From CALNZV01 sp942491115 (GTDB lineage Bacteria; Desulfobacterota; Desulfobacteria; Desulfobacterales; UBA5852): a DNA stretch of 64,000 bases. The notes beneath the pieces were generated by a model that worked only from the letters and a program-made list of their open reading frames with translations, had not been told where the DNA came from and searched no databases. The stretch is from assembly GCA_942491115.1 (NCBI GenBank), contig CALNZV010000007.1:248001-312000 (forward strand), written 5' to 3'. Within the stretch, counting starts at the first letter, position 1; every line of letters starts with the position of its first letter. This document shows, one piece after another, positions 1 through 8,749 of this stretch. The position numbers and the translations under genes were made by a program.

Positions 1-1
1 C

Positions 2-1999
2 GGCTGCCCCCCCCGGCCCGAAGCCGTGCTTCAGGGCCTCACCGTGCTCCAGAAGAAAATTATGAGCGAGGAGCGGCCGACCCGGAGCCTGTTCGGCCTT
101 TCCGGAGGCACCCAGGGAACCGTCAGCCCCGTGCTGGTCGACGGTCAAACCAAGTCCCGGGATCCCCGGGGACCAGGGATGGAGAAAACCGCCATCCGGG
201 GATCCGCCGTTACTCCGCCCTCGTTCACCGCCAGTCGAAGCGACCTCATGTGGTCGCCCCCGGCCCGACGGATCGAGGTTTCAGAAGCTGACGCCGGGAT
301 CCTGCAACAGCTTGTCGATCGTTTCGGAGACGCGGTCAAAGAGCCGTCAACCGTATCGGACATGCCCACCGTCGAGGTGGATCACCGCCGGGTCAAAGAT
401 GTGCTTCGGTTCCTCAAAACCGACGCCTCCACCCGATTCCGGCGACTGGAAGACCTGACGGGTATCGACGAATCCGCCCGCAAGGATCGCGATCGCTACC
501 CGGATTTCACCCTCGTCTATCACCTGCTTGCTTTCGAGCCGGCGACCCGGATGCGGGTAAAAGTGCCTCTATCGGGAACCCAACCGGTGGCGGAGAGCGT
601 GACGGACCTTTGGCCGTCTGCCGCCTGGTACGAGCGGGAAGCCTTCGACCTGATGGGTATCGGTTTCGAGGGCCATCCCCATCTGAGACGACTCATCATG
701 CCCCCCGACTGGGAGGGTCACCCCCTGAGGAAAAACCAGCCCGGGCGCGCCACGGATATGCCGCCATACACCACTGCCGACGCACAGGACAAGCAACCCT
801 TGGATGCCGGCGTCTACGTCACCTCGGCCGAGGGCCGCGAACAGCTCATCCTGAACGTGGGTCCCCACCACGTGAGTACCCACGGGCTCATGCGCTATAT
901 CGTCACCCTGGACGGGGAGGAAATCACGAGCCTGGACATGGACATCGGCTACCATCACCGGGCAGTGGAAAAAATCGGCGAGCGGCAGCACTGGAACCAG
1001 TTCATCCCTTACACGGACCGGGTGGATTACCTGGCCGGAGCCGCCAACAACCTGCCCTACGTCATGGCAGTGGAGACCCTTACGGGCATCGACGTGCCCG
1101 AACGGGCCCAGGTCATCCGGGTATTGTTGAGCGAGCTGTTCCGGCTCAGCAACCACTTGGTGTGGTTCGCCACCTACGCCCACGACCTTGGGGCCATGGG
1201 GCCCAACTTCTACACCTTCCGGGAGCGGGAGATGATTCTCGACATCGTCGAGATGATCACAGGGGGAAGGCTGCATCCGTCCTGGTTCCGTATCGGCGGC
1301 GTGGCGGCGGATCTGCCCGACGGGTGGAAGGAGGCCGTGGATCAGTTTGTAGGCATCTTTCCCAGCCGACTGGCAGAATACGAATCCCTGATCCGGAACA
1401 ACCCGATCTTCAAGGCGAGGACCATCGGCATTGGAACGCTTTCCCTGGACGACGCCATCGATTGGGGCGTCACCGGACCCAACCTGAGGGCCTGCGGCCT
1501 TTCCTGGGATCTCAGGAAGGCATTCCCCTATTCGGGATACGACCAATTCGATTTCGAGGTGCCCACCGCCGCCGAAGGGGACTGTTACGCCCGCTATCTC
1601 GTTCGTGTAGAGGAGATGCGCCAAAGCCTGTCCATCATCCGGCAGGCAGCCTCGCTAATGCCAGGGGGGCGGGTGAAGACGTCGGATTACCGCTATGTGG
1701 TGCCCGATCGGAAAGATATGTTAAACGACATCGAAAGCCTCATCCACCACTTCATCAACGTCACCCGGGGACCGAAGATCCCCCGGGGTGAGGCCTATGC
1801 CTCCTGCGAGATCCCCAGGGGTGAGCAGGGCTACTATGTGGTGAGCGACGGCCAGGGCTATGCCTATCGGATGCGGGTACGGGGGCCGGGGTTTGCCAAC
1901 GTCCAGGTCATGCCCCTGGTGGCCGTCGGCGAAACCATTGCGGACCTGATCACCATTATCGGGTCATGGGACTACATCATGCCGGATATCGACCGATAG
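2..1999 (+). CDS. nuoBCD: NADH-quinone oxidoreductase subunits B/C/D fusion (5' truncated)
   Basis: This is the quinone-reducing connector module of complex I, on the cytoplasmic face of the membrane. The frame is open from base 2. It begins with the last ~20 residues of NuoB (GCPPRPEA then LQGLTVLQKK, the usual NuoB C-terminus) and runs without a stop into NuoC and NuoD. A linker of roughly 60 residues is followed by the NuoC domain (YEREAFDLMGI near residue 210 of this fragment) and then NuoD (GPHHVSTHG near 285, DIGYHHRAVEKI and YTDRVDYL, which line the quinone pocket in the family). An internal GTG at 26 would give 657 residues but cuts into NuoB, so I treat the gene as a three-subunit fusion whose start lies left of the window. 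nuoE follows 2 bases later. Confidence 0.93.
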   Translation, partial: GCPPRPEAVLQGLTVLQKKIMSEERPTRSLFGLSGGTQGTVSPVLVDGQTKSRDPRGPGMEKTAIRGSAVTPPSFTASRSDLMWSPPARRIEVSEADAGILQQLVDRFGDAVKEPSTVSDMPTVEVDHRRVKDVLRFLKTDASTRFRRLEDLTGIDESARKDRDRYPDFTLVYHLLAFEPATRMRVKVPLSGTQPVAESVTDLWPSAAWYEREAFDLMGIGFEGHPHLRRLIMPPDWEGHPLRKNQPGRATDMPPYTTADAQDKQPLDAGVYVTSAEGREQLILNVGPHHVSTHGLMRYIVTLDGEEITSLDMDIGYHHRAVEKIGERQHWNQFIPYTDRVDYLAGAANNLPYVMAVETLTGIDVPERAQVIRVLLSELFRLSNHLVWFATYAHDLGAMGPNFYTFREREMILDIVEMITGGRLHPSWFRIGGVAADLPDGWKEAVDQFVGIFPSRLAEYESLIRNNPIFKARTIGIGTLSLDDAIDWGVTGPNLRACGLSWDLRKAFPYSGYDQFDFEVPTAAEGDCYARYLVRVEEMRQSLSIIRQAASLMPGGRVKTSDYRYVVPDRKDMLNDIESLIHHFINVTRGPKIPRGEAYASCEIPRGEQGYYVVSDGQGYAYRMRVRGPGFANVQVMPLVAVGETIADLITIIGSWDYIMPDIDR

Positions 2000-2001
2000 C
2001 C

Positions 2002-2505
2002 ATGCTGCCGAAGCCCCTCAAAGCATCTCTCACCGACCGGGTGAATGCCGCAGAGCATCCCAAGGAATTGATCGTGGACGTCCTCTTCGCGGTCCAGGAT
2101 CATTTCGGATACCTGTCCGATGAGGCCATGGCCGAAGCGGCCGCCATCATGGAAATGACGACCCTGGAACTGGAGGAGATTGCCACCTTTTACACCTTCC
2201 TCTTCCGGGATCCCCTGGGGCGCTATGTGATACATGTCTGCGACAGCGTCGTCTGCTGGATGGACGGAAGCGAGTCTCTTCGGGATCACCTGTGCGCAAC
2301 CCTGGGCATCGAACTCGGCGGCACCACCCCCGACAGATTGTTCACCGTGCTGCCGGTCTGCTGCATCGGCTACTGCGACCGGTCGCCGGCCATGCTGATC
2401 AACAAAAAGGTTTACGGTCACCTGACGCCGGAGAAGATCGAGGGCATTTTGGAACGGCTTCGCGCCGAGGCCCACGAAAAGAGCGGGGAATCGCCGCCGA
2501 CGTGA
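2002..2505 (+). CDS. nuoE: NADH-quinone oxidoreductase subunit E
   Basis: This is the thioredoxin-fold subunit of the NADH-oxidising arm, carrying the [2Fe-2S] cluster N1a. The 167-residue product has the expected ligands: C80 and C85 in VCDSVVC, C121 and C125 in VCCIGYC. The C-terminal HLTPEKI segment is very like E. coli NuoE. The ATG at 2002 lies 2 bases after the nuoBCD stop; a further upstream ATG (1966) would sit inside nuoD, so 2002 is preferred. Its stop overlaps a possible GTG start for nuoF, which suggests translational coupling. Confidence 0.95.
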   Translation: MLPKPLKASLTDRVNAAEHPKELIVDVLFAVQDHFGYLSDEAMAEAAAIMEMTTLELEEIATFYTFLFRDPLGRYVIHVCDSVVCWMDGSESLRDHLCATLGIELGGTTPDRLFTVLPVCCIGYCDRSPAMLINKKVYGHLTPEKIEGILERLRAEAHEKSGESPPT

Positions 2506-2555
2506 CGGCCGGCACCCCCCTGAATCGAAACGGGACATCAACCACTGGACAGGGA

Positions 2556-3833
2556 ATGGGCTACCCCCAGGTACTGCTGAAGAATCGACAACCCGACCGT
2601 ATCGCCACTCTGGAGGAATACCGGGCAAGCGGCGGCTATCAAGCCCTCGAAACGACCCTGGCCCGCCAGAGCCGCCAAGAGGTTCGGGAGAAGATCCAGG
2701 AAGCCGTTCTTCTCGGCCGGGGGGGGGCGGCCTTTCCCATGGGAATCAAGCTTCAGACCGTTGCCGAGGACGCCCCCCACCCCCGGTATCTGGTATGCAA
2801 CGCCGACGAGATGGAACCCGGCACCTTCAAGGACCGGGTGCTCATCCATGCGGACCCCCACATGCTTATCGAAGGGATGGCCCTGGCCGGATACGCCGTC
2901 CTCGCCTCCAAGGGCATCATCTTCGTCCGTCCGGAATATGAAAACGCCGCCCGCATCCTGGAGAGAGAAATCTCGGTGGCGAAGGATGCGGGATACCTCG
3001 GGGACAACATCCTGGGAAGCGGATATTCCATCGACATCGATGTCCACCGCAGTGCCGGCAGATACATCTGCGGCGAAGTCACGGCTCAGCTGAACGCCCT
3101 CATGGGCCGGCGCCCTAACCCCCAGCAGCCGCCACCCTACCCCACGGAGAAAGGACTCTGGGGCCAGCCGACGGTCCTCCAGAACGTGGAGACCCTGGCC
3201 AACGTGCCCCACATCGTCCGAAACGGGGCCGAGTGGTTCAAAGACCTGGCCCTGACCGACACCGGGGCCGGCACCAAGCTGTTCTGCATCAGCGGCAAGG
3301 TCAATCGCCCGGGGTGCGTCGAGTTGCCCCTTGGGGTTCGACTGAGCGAGATCATCGAGGACCATGGGGGAGGGATGAAAAACGGGGCGGCGTTCAAGGC
3401 CTGTCTTCCCGGCGGCGCCTCCACAAGCTTCATGCCCCGGGAATATTACCACATCAAGATGGACTTCGAGAGCCTGAAGAAAGAAGGCCATCGACTCGGC
3501 ACCGGTGCCATCATGGTGTTCGACGAGAACACCTGTCTGGTAGCCGCCACCGTCAACCTGATGGAATTCTTTGCCCGAGAATCCTGCGGTTGGTGCACCC
3601 CCTGCCGGGAGGGGCTGCCCTACATCAAAGACATTCTCACCCGCATCGAGAACGGTGACGGCAGGGAAGAGCATATCCCGATGCTGCAGCGCATGAGTCA
3701 GCACCTGTGGAAGGCCTACTGCGCTTTTGCTCCGGGGGCCTCGTCACCACTGACAGGACTTCTCAAATACTTCGAGGACGAGATCCGGGAGCATATCTCC
3801 CAGAAGAAATGTCCCTTTAAGGCGTCATCTTGA
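2556..3833 (+). CDS. nuoF: NADH-quinone oxidoreductase subunit F (FMN/NADH binding)
   Basis: This subunit binds NADH and FMN and passes electrons to the Fe-S chain. The FMN site glycine-rich loop GRGGAAF is near residue 55, the NADH-site segment CNADEMEPGT near 85, and the N3 [4Fe-4S] ligands are C344, C347, C350 (SCGWCTPC) and C389 (YCAFAPG). The start is uncertain. ATG 2556 has a purine-rich stretch upstream and matches the family N-terminus in length; an in-frame GTG at 2502 overlaps the nuoE stop by 4 bases and would add 18 residues. The gene ends 2 bases before nuoG. Confidence 0.95.
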   Translation: MGYPQVLLKNRQPDRIATLEEYRASGGYQALETTLARQSRQEVREKIQEAVLLGRGGAAFPMGIKLQTVAEDAPHPRYLVCNADEMEPGTFKDRVLIHADPHMLIEGMALAGYAVLASKGIIFVRPEYENAARILEREISVAKDAGYLGDNILGSGYSIDIDVHRSAGRYICGEVTAQLNALMGRRPNPQQPPPYPTEKGLWGQPTVLQNVETLANVPHIVRNGAEWFKDLALTDTGAGTKLFCISGKVNRPGCVELPLGVRLSEIIEDHGGGMKNGAAFKACLPGGASTSFMPREYYHIKMDFESLKKEGHRLGTGAIMVFDENTCLVAATVNLMEFFARESCGWCTPCREGLPYIKDILTRIENGDGREEHIPMLQRMSQHLWKAYCAFAPGASSPLTGLLKYFEDEIREHISQKKCPFKASS

Positions 3834-3835
3834 CC

Positions 3836-6328
3836 ATGCCCACTCTGACCATCGACAACAGGACGATCAGCGTCCCCGACGGCACGAAAGTCATCGACGC
3901 CGCCGAAAGACTGGGAATCATGATTCCCCGGTTCTGCTACCATCCCGCCCTTGGATCGGTGGGTGCCTGCCGGGTGTGCGCGGTCAAGGTGGTGGAGGGC
4001 GCCCTCAAGGGAATCCAGATGAGCTGTATGCTGGATGCCGAAAATGGAATGGTGATATCCACCGATGATCCGGAAGCCATGGATTTCCGCCGCCATGTCA
4101 TCGAATGGCTCATGGTGAACCACCCCCACGACTGCCCGGTTTGTGACGAAGGGGGGCATTGTCTCCTCCAGGACATGACGGTATCCGGGGGGCATGGGAT
4201 TCGGCGATATGCCGGTCTGAAGCGGACCTATCCGGATCAGGATCTCGGCCCTCTGGTTCAGCACGAGATGAATCGCTGCATCCACTGCTACCGATGCTCG
4301 CGCTTCTACCAGGAGGTGACGGGCTACCGAGACCTCGGGGTCATGCAAAACGCCAATCGGATCTTCTTCGGCCGTTACGAGGAAGGCATCCTGGAAAGCC
4401 CGTTCGCCGGCAATCTAAGCGATATCTGCCCCACGGGCGTCTACACGGATAAGCCCTCCCGGTACAAAGGCCGCCGGTGGGACTTCCAGCGCTCCAATAC
4501 CCTTTGCATTCACTGCTCCATGGGCTGCCATACCACCACCAGCGCCCGGTATCGGGAGGTGGTTCGTCAGGAAGCCCGCCGAAGCGACATTGTCAACGGA
4601 TGGTTTATCTGCGATCGGGGTCGCTTTGGCTTTGCCTATGCCAGCGCCGACGACAGGCCCCGGGAGGGGAAGGTCGACGGTGGGAAGACCTCCTGGGAGG
4701 GCAGCATCCGGGCCGTCGCCGAACGGATCGATCGGGCATCCCGCCAACAGGGGGCCGACGCAATCGCCACAGTGGGCTCTCTGCGAAACAGCCTCGAGAC
4801 CATGGCCATGCTGAGCCGCCTGTCCGCCATCAGGGGATGGCGGTCGCCGGTGTTCTGGATGAACCGGGAGTCGGCCGTTGCCACCGGCGCTGCGGTCTCC
4901 CGCCTGGAACAACCGATATCGGTAGCCCTTGGCGATATCGCCGACGCCGATGTCATTGTGCTGGTGGGAGCCGATCCTCTGAACGAATCGCCCATGCTGG
5001 CGCTTCACCTGCGGCAGGCCCGGAGACGAGGCGCCCGCATCTTCGCTCTGGATCCCCGGCCCATCGCCCTTCCTTTCGATGTCGACCACCTCCCGATCCC
5101 GCCGGCTCACCTGATGACGGTATTCGAGGCGTTAGTCAAAGCCGCCGTTGATTCCGATGCGGTTCGACAGGGGAGACTCGGTCAGGACCGCTACGACGCC
5201 CTCCGGACATTCAGGGGGAGTCCCCGGGAATCGACCGCTTGGATCGACGCAGCGGCGGGCGCCCTGTCCGGCAGTGAGCGCCCTGTCATCGTCTGTGGAA
5301 CCGACATGGGCGGCCCCGGCATCCAGCACCTGGCTGCGGACGCCGCCCTGTGGCTTCGGGCCGTGGGTAAAACCGCCGGTGTATTCTACATCATGGACGG
5401 CCCCAATGCCCCAGGCGCTGTTTTGATGGACAAGTCCCTGGAGGACATGACCTCTCTGATCGACGCCATCGACTCCGGATCCGTCACCACCCTAATTGCT
5501 GTCGAAAGCGACCCCCTGGGCCGCTATCCCGACAGGGACAGGGTTGCGAACGCCCTGAATCGTCTGGATCTGCTGGTCGTTCTCGACCATGTGCCCACGG
5601 CCACCGGTGAAAAGGCTCACATTTTTCTGCCCACTGCCACCCTTTTCGAGGCGGGGGGCTGCTTCATGAATCAGGAGGCGCGTCTTCAGTCTTCCGACAT
5701 CGCCCTTGAGGTCGGTACACCCATCCGGATCACCGGCGACGGCGACCACCCGCCCCGCCGATATGATACCGGCATCCCCGGCGCCGATATCAAGCCCGCA
5801 TGGCAGACCTTGGCGATGATTGCCGATCGTGACGAACTGCCGGACAGCACGACGGTGCGTGAAACCATATGGAAGTGGATCGCCGGCACCCAGCCCCCTT
5901 TCGCCCATATTGTCCCGGCCGACGGCATCCCCCATGAGGGCATCGCCGTAACCCCAACGGCCGTCGATCAGCACCGTTTTCAACCGACCGTGACCGATCG
6001 GCCGCCGGCCACACCCGGGGATTTCGATCTCATCCTGACCGAGTGCACCTTCGGGACCGAGCCTCTCTCTTCTCTCTCCCCCCATCTCCAGCAGGTGGAA
6101 ACGGCCCCCGCCTTAGCCATCAACCCGACCGATGCCGACCGGTTGGGCCTGACGGAGGGTGATACGGTGGAACTGACGGGTGGTTCCGGCTCTGTCCGGC
6201 TGCCCGTTGTCGTCAACAACAAAACGGCGGAAGGCGTTCTGGTGATGCCACGGCACCACCGGATCGACTGGCAGGTTTTCGGCCCCGGGCCCATTCGGAT
6301 GCCGGCAGACCGGATACGGAAGGCATGA
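3836..6328 (+). CDS. nuoG: NADH-quinone oxidoreductase subunit G
   Basis: This is the large Fe-S subunit of the peripheral arm, 830 residues. In order it shows the N1b [2Fe-2S] ferredoxin domain (FCYHPALGSVGACRVC), the His/Cys3 N5 motif (HPHDCPVCDEGGHC), the N4 cysteines (CIHCYRC) and a molybdopterin-oxidoreductase-like remainder. A C-x2-C-x3-C set (CIHCSMGC) with a later cysteine (FICDRG) matches the extra N7 cluster known from E. coli and Thermus. I chose ATG 3836, 2 bases after the nuoF stop, over the TTG at 3830 that overlaps it. The C-terminal part is short and divergent compared with E. coli NuoG, as is common. Confidence 0.94.
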   Translation: MPTLTIDNRTISVPDGTKVIDAAERLGIMIPRFCYHPALGSVGACRVCAVKVVEGALKGIQMSCMLDAENGMVISTDDPEAMDFRRHVIEWLMVNHPHDCPVCDEGGHCLLQDMTVSGGHGIRRYAGLKRTYPDQDLGPLVQHEMNRCIHCYRCSRFYQEVTGYRDLGVMQNANRIFFGRYEEGILESPFAGNLSDICPTGVYTDKPSRYKGRRWDFQRSNTLCIHCSMGCHTTTSARYREVVRQEARRSDIVNGWFICDRGRFGFAYASADDRPREGKVDGGKTSWEGSIRAVAERIDRASRQQGADAIATVGSLRNSLETMAMLSRLSAIRGWRSPVFWMNRESAVATGAAVSRLEQPISVALGDIADADVIVLVGADPLNESPMLALHLRQARRRGARIFALDPRPIALPFDVDHLPIPPAHLMTVFEALVKAAVDSDAVRQGRLGQDRYDALRTFRGSPRESTAWIDAAAGALSGSERPVIVCGTDMGGPGIQHLAADAALWLRAVGKTAGVFYIMDGPNAPGAVLMDKSLEDMTSLIDAIDSGSVTTLIAVESDPLGRYPDRDRVANALNRLDLLVVLDHVPTATGEKAHIFLPTATLFEAGGCFMNQEARLQSSDIALEVGTPIRITGDGDHPPRRYDTGIPGADIKPAWQTLAMIADRDELPDSTTVRETIWKWIAGTQPPFAHIVPADGIPHEGIAVTPTAVDQHRFQPTVTDRPPATPGDFDLILTECTFGTEPLSSLSPHLQQVETAPALAINPTDADRLGLTEGDTVELTGGSGSVRLPVVVNNKTAEGVLVMPRHHRIDWQVFGPGPIRMPADRIRKA

Positions 6329-6359
6329 CGGCCGTTATTAAAGGAATCGAAACCCGACC

Positions 6360-7361
6360 ATGATCGACTGGATAACCGGATTTCTCGTTCTCACCGCTAA
6401 ACTGGGGGTCGTCCTCGTGGTTCTTCTCCTCGTGGCGGCTTACCTGGTGCTGATCGAGAGGAAACTTCTGGCAAGGCTTCAGATTCGCTACGGCCCCAAC
6501 CGTGCCGGGCCTTTCGGCCTCTTTCAGCCCATTGCGGACGGCATCAAACTGATCGCCAAGGAAGACATCGTTCCCGAAATGGCCGACCGCATGATTTTCC
6601 TGCTGGCGCCAGCCGTCGTGACGGTGACGGCTCTTCTCATGTTTGCGGTGGTTCCCTTTGGCGAGGACATCACCCTTTTCGGCCGGCAGGTACCCTTGGT
6701 GATATCGGATCTCAACGTGGGGCTCCTGTTCGTCTTCGCCCTGTCGTCCCTGGGGGTCTACGGCGTTGCTTTAGGCGGCTGGGCTTCCAACTCCAAATTC
6801 AGCCTGCTGGGGGGAATTCGCGGGGCCGCCCAGATGATCAGCTACGAACTGTCAATCGGGCTGTCCCTGGTTCCCATTGTCATGCTGGCGGGTTCCTTCA
6901 GCCTGGTGGACATCGTCAACGCCCAGGCCCGCTATCCGTATATTCTTATCCAGCCCGTGTCCTTTGTGATTTTTTTTCTTAGTGCCATGGCCGAAAGCAA
7001 ACGGATCCCCTTCGATCTTCCCGAGGCCGAAAATGAGTTAGGCGCCGGATTTCATACCGAATACAGTGGCATGCGCTTCGGCATGTTTTTTTTGGGGGAG
7101 TACGTTCACATGCAGGTGCTCGGGGCATTGCTCGCCGTCTTCTTTTTAGGGGGATGGCGGGGGCCCCTGCTGCCGGCACCGGTCTGGCTCTTCATCAAGA
7201 TTATCATCGTCTCCCTGGTCATGATCTGGATTCGGGGCACCCTTCCCCGTCTTCGATACGACCAGCTCATGGCCCTGGGATGGAAGGTGCTGGTGCCCGC
7301 GTCTCTCTTCAACATTCTGGCGACCGGAGCTGGCATCCTGCTTTTCGGGGGGCCGTCATGA
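6360..7361 (+). CDS. nuoH: NADH-quinone oxidoreductase subunit H
   Basis: This membrane subunit of 333 residues forms the floor of the quinone chamber and links the peripheral arm to the antiporter-like subunits. It has about eight hydrophobic helices and the conserved cytoplasmic loops ERKLLARLQIRYGPNRAGP (residues ~24-42) and ESKRIPFDLPEAENEL (~214), with the acidic residues expected for the E-channel. A purine-rich ribosome-binding site (aaaggaa) precedes the ATG. Its stop overlaps the nuoI start (ATGA). Confidence 0.96.
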   Translation: MIDWITGFLVLTAKLGVVLVVLLLVAAYLVLIERKLLARLQIRYGPNRAGPFGLFQPIADGIKLIAKEDIVPEMADRMIFLLAPAVVTVTALLMFAVVPFGEDITLFGRQVPLVISDLNVGLLFVFALSSLGVYGVALGGWASNSKFSLLGGIRGAAQMISYELSIGLSLVPIVMLAGSFSLVDIVNAQARYPYILIQPVSFVIFFLSAMAESKRIPFDLPEAENELGAGFHTEYSGMRFGMFFLGEYVHMQVLGALLAVFFLGGWRGPLLPAPVWLFIKIIIVSLVMIWIRGTLPRLRYDQLMALGWKVLVPASLFNILATGAGILLFGGPS

Positions 7362-7894
7362 TCTCTCTATTCAACGATCTGAAGGCTCTGGCCGAAGGCT
7401 TTGCCACCACCTTCAGGCACCTGTTTCGAAAACCGATTACCGAACAGTATCCCGAATACAAACGGCCCCTGCCCGAGCGGTCGAGGGCCATCATCGTCCT
7501 GACCCGGGATCCGGACGGCAGGGAGCGATGTGTGGCATGCTATCTGTGCTCGGCGGCATGCCCCGTCAGCTGCATCTCCATGCAGTCCGAGGAGGGGCCC
7601 CACGGCAGGCGGCAGGCCGCTTGGTTCCGGATCAACTTCGCCCGGTGCATCTACTGCGGTCTCTGTGAGGAAGCCTGTCCCACATCGGCCATCCAGCTAA
7701 CACCGAGCTTTGAAAATTGCCGGCGGGACATCCTCCACTTCGTCTATGAAAAGGAAGACCTGCTGGTCGATCACGGGGGCAAAGACAAGGACTACAATTT
7801 CTACCGGCATGCCGGCGTGGTGAGCGATGTGGGCCGCAAAGGCGAACACATCCAGGAAGACCGGCCGGTCAACATCCGCAGCAATATGCCCTGA
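7358..7894 (+). CDS. nuoI: NADH-quinone oxidoreductase subunit I (8Fe ferredoxin)
   Basis: This 178-residue subunit carries two [4Fe-4S] clusters (N6a and N6b) between NuoG and NuoB. The two ligand sets CVACYLCSAACP and CIYCGLCEEACP are intact. The start is the ATG that shares bases with the nuoH stop; a longer frame upstream runs inside nuoH and is not used. The N-terminus is amphipathic, as in the family, and docks on the membrane arm. Confidence 0.96.
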   Translation: MISLFNDLKALAEGFATTFRHLFRKPITEQYPEYKRPLPERSRAIIVLTRDPDGRERCVACYLCSAACPVSCISMQSEEGPHGRRQAAWFRINFARCIYCGLCEEACPTSAIQLTPSFENCRRDILHFVYEKEDLLVDHGGKDKDYNFYRHAGVVSDVGRKGEHIQEDRPVNIRSNMP

Positions 7895-7902
7895 AGGCGC
7901 CC

Positions 7903-8430
7903 ATGAATTCATTTTCGCTGATATTTTATGTGCTGGCCGCCCTGATACTGGCCACCACCGCCATGGCCGTGACCCGGAGAAATTTGATCCATGCGGTGCT
8001 CTACCTCATCCTCTCTTTTTTCGGCTCCGCCCTGATGTTCTACCTCTTCGGCGCCCCTCTGCTGGCCATGCTGGAAATTATCATCTATGCGGGGGCCATC
8101 ATGATCCTCTTTTTGTTCATCGTGATGATGCTCCGGGTGGACGAAACCCAAGAGCCCCTTTTCCCGACCAGTCAATGGGTCCCGGCGGCGATCATGGCCG
8201 CCGGCTACCTGGCGGTGGTCTTCTCAATCGGCAGCATCGAAAGCACCCGGACCGATGTCCTGACGCCGGCCGTCGCCTTGCCCAAAGCCTTCGGGCTGCA
8301 CCTGTTCAAGACCCACTGGCTGTCCATCGAAATCGTATCCTACCTCTTGCTGGTCGCCTTGGTGGGCGCCTTGTTTCTGGGCATCAATTCGGGCAGGAGG
8401 GGACACACCGGGGGGAGGAACGGATCATGA
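7903..8430 (+). CDS. nuoJ: NADH-quinone oxidoreductase subunit J
   Basis: This is a small membrane-arm subunit of 175 residues with five predicted helices. The third helix carries the family signature EIIIYAGAIMILFLF, where a pi-bulge and the conserved Glu/Tyr pair sit in known structures. It starts 8 bases after nuoI and its stop overlaps the nuoK start (ATGA). Confidence 0.95.
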   Translation: MNSFSLIFYVLAALILATTAMAVTRRNLIHAVLYLILSFFGSALMFYLFGAPLLAMLEIIIYAGAIMILFLFIVMMLRVDETQEPLFPTSQWVPAAIMAAGYLAVVFSIGSIESTRTDVLTPAVALPKAFGLHLFKTHWLSIEIVSYLLLVALVGALFLGINSGRRGHTGGRNGS

Positions 8431-8729
8431 GCGTACCTTTCAATCATGTGCTGATTCTGTCGGCCCTGTTGTTTCTGATGGGCATGGGGTGTGCGGTCTG
8501 CCGGCGAAACCTCATCATGATCCTCCTCGGAGTGGAAATCATGCTCAATGCCGCATCAGTGCTTTTTGTGGGCGCGGCACTGCTCCACCAGGAAATGAGC
8601 GGCCAGGCCTTTGTTATCTTTATCATGGCCATTGCCGCAGCCGAGGTTTCGGTTGGGCTGGCCTTGATCGTGGCCCTGTATCGTCGGAAGGCTTCCATGG
8701 ACCCGGCTGACTATAATCTCTTGAGATAG
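8427..8729 (+). CDS. nuoK: NADH-quinone oxidoreductase subunit K
   Basis: The product is a 100-residue, three-helix membrane subunit. Both buried glutamates of the family are visible: one in LLGVEIMLNAA (helix 2) and one in AAAEVSVGLALIV (helix 3). The ATG overlaps the nuoJ stop. The frame remains open well upstream, but only this start gives a normal NuoK length. Confidence 0.96.
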   Translation: MSVPFNHVLILSALLFLMGMGCAVCRRNLIMILLGVEIMLNAASVLFVGAALLHQEMSGQAFVIFIMAIAAAEVSVGLALIVALYRRKASMDPADYNLLR

Positions 8730-8749
8730 CGAACGGATAAGCGATCCCC

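Noticed and set aside
569..1624. 351-codon open frame on the minus strand
   Set aside because: It lies wholly antisense to conserved nuoC/nuoD sequence; open antisense frames are common in GC-rich genes and this one has no family signature.
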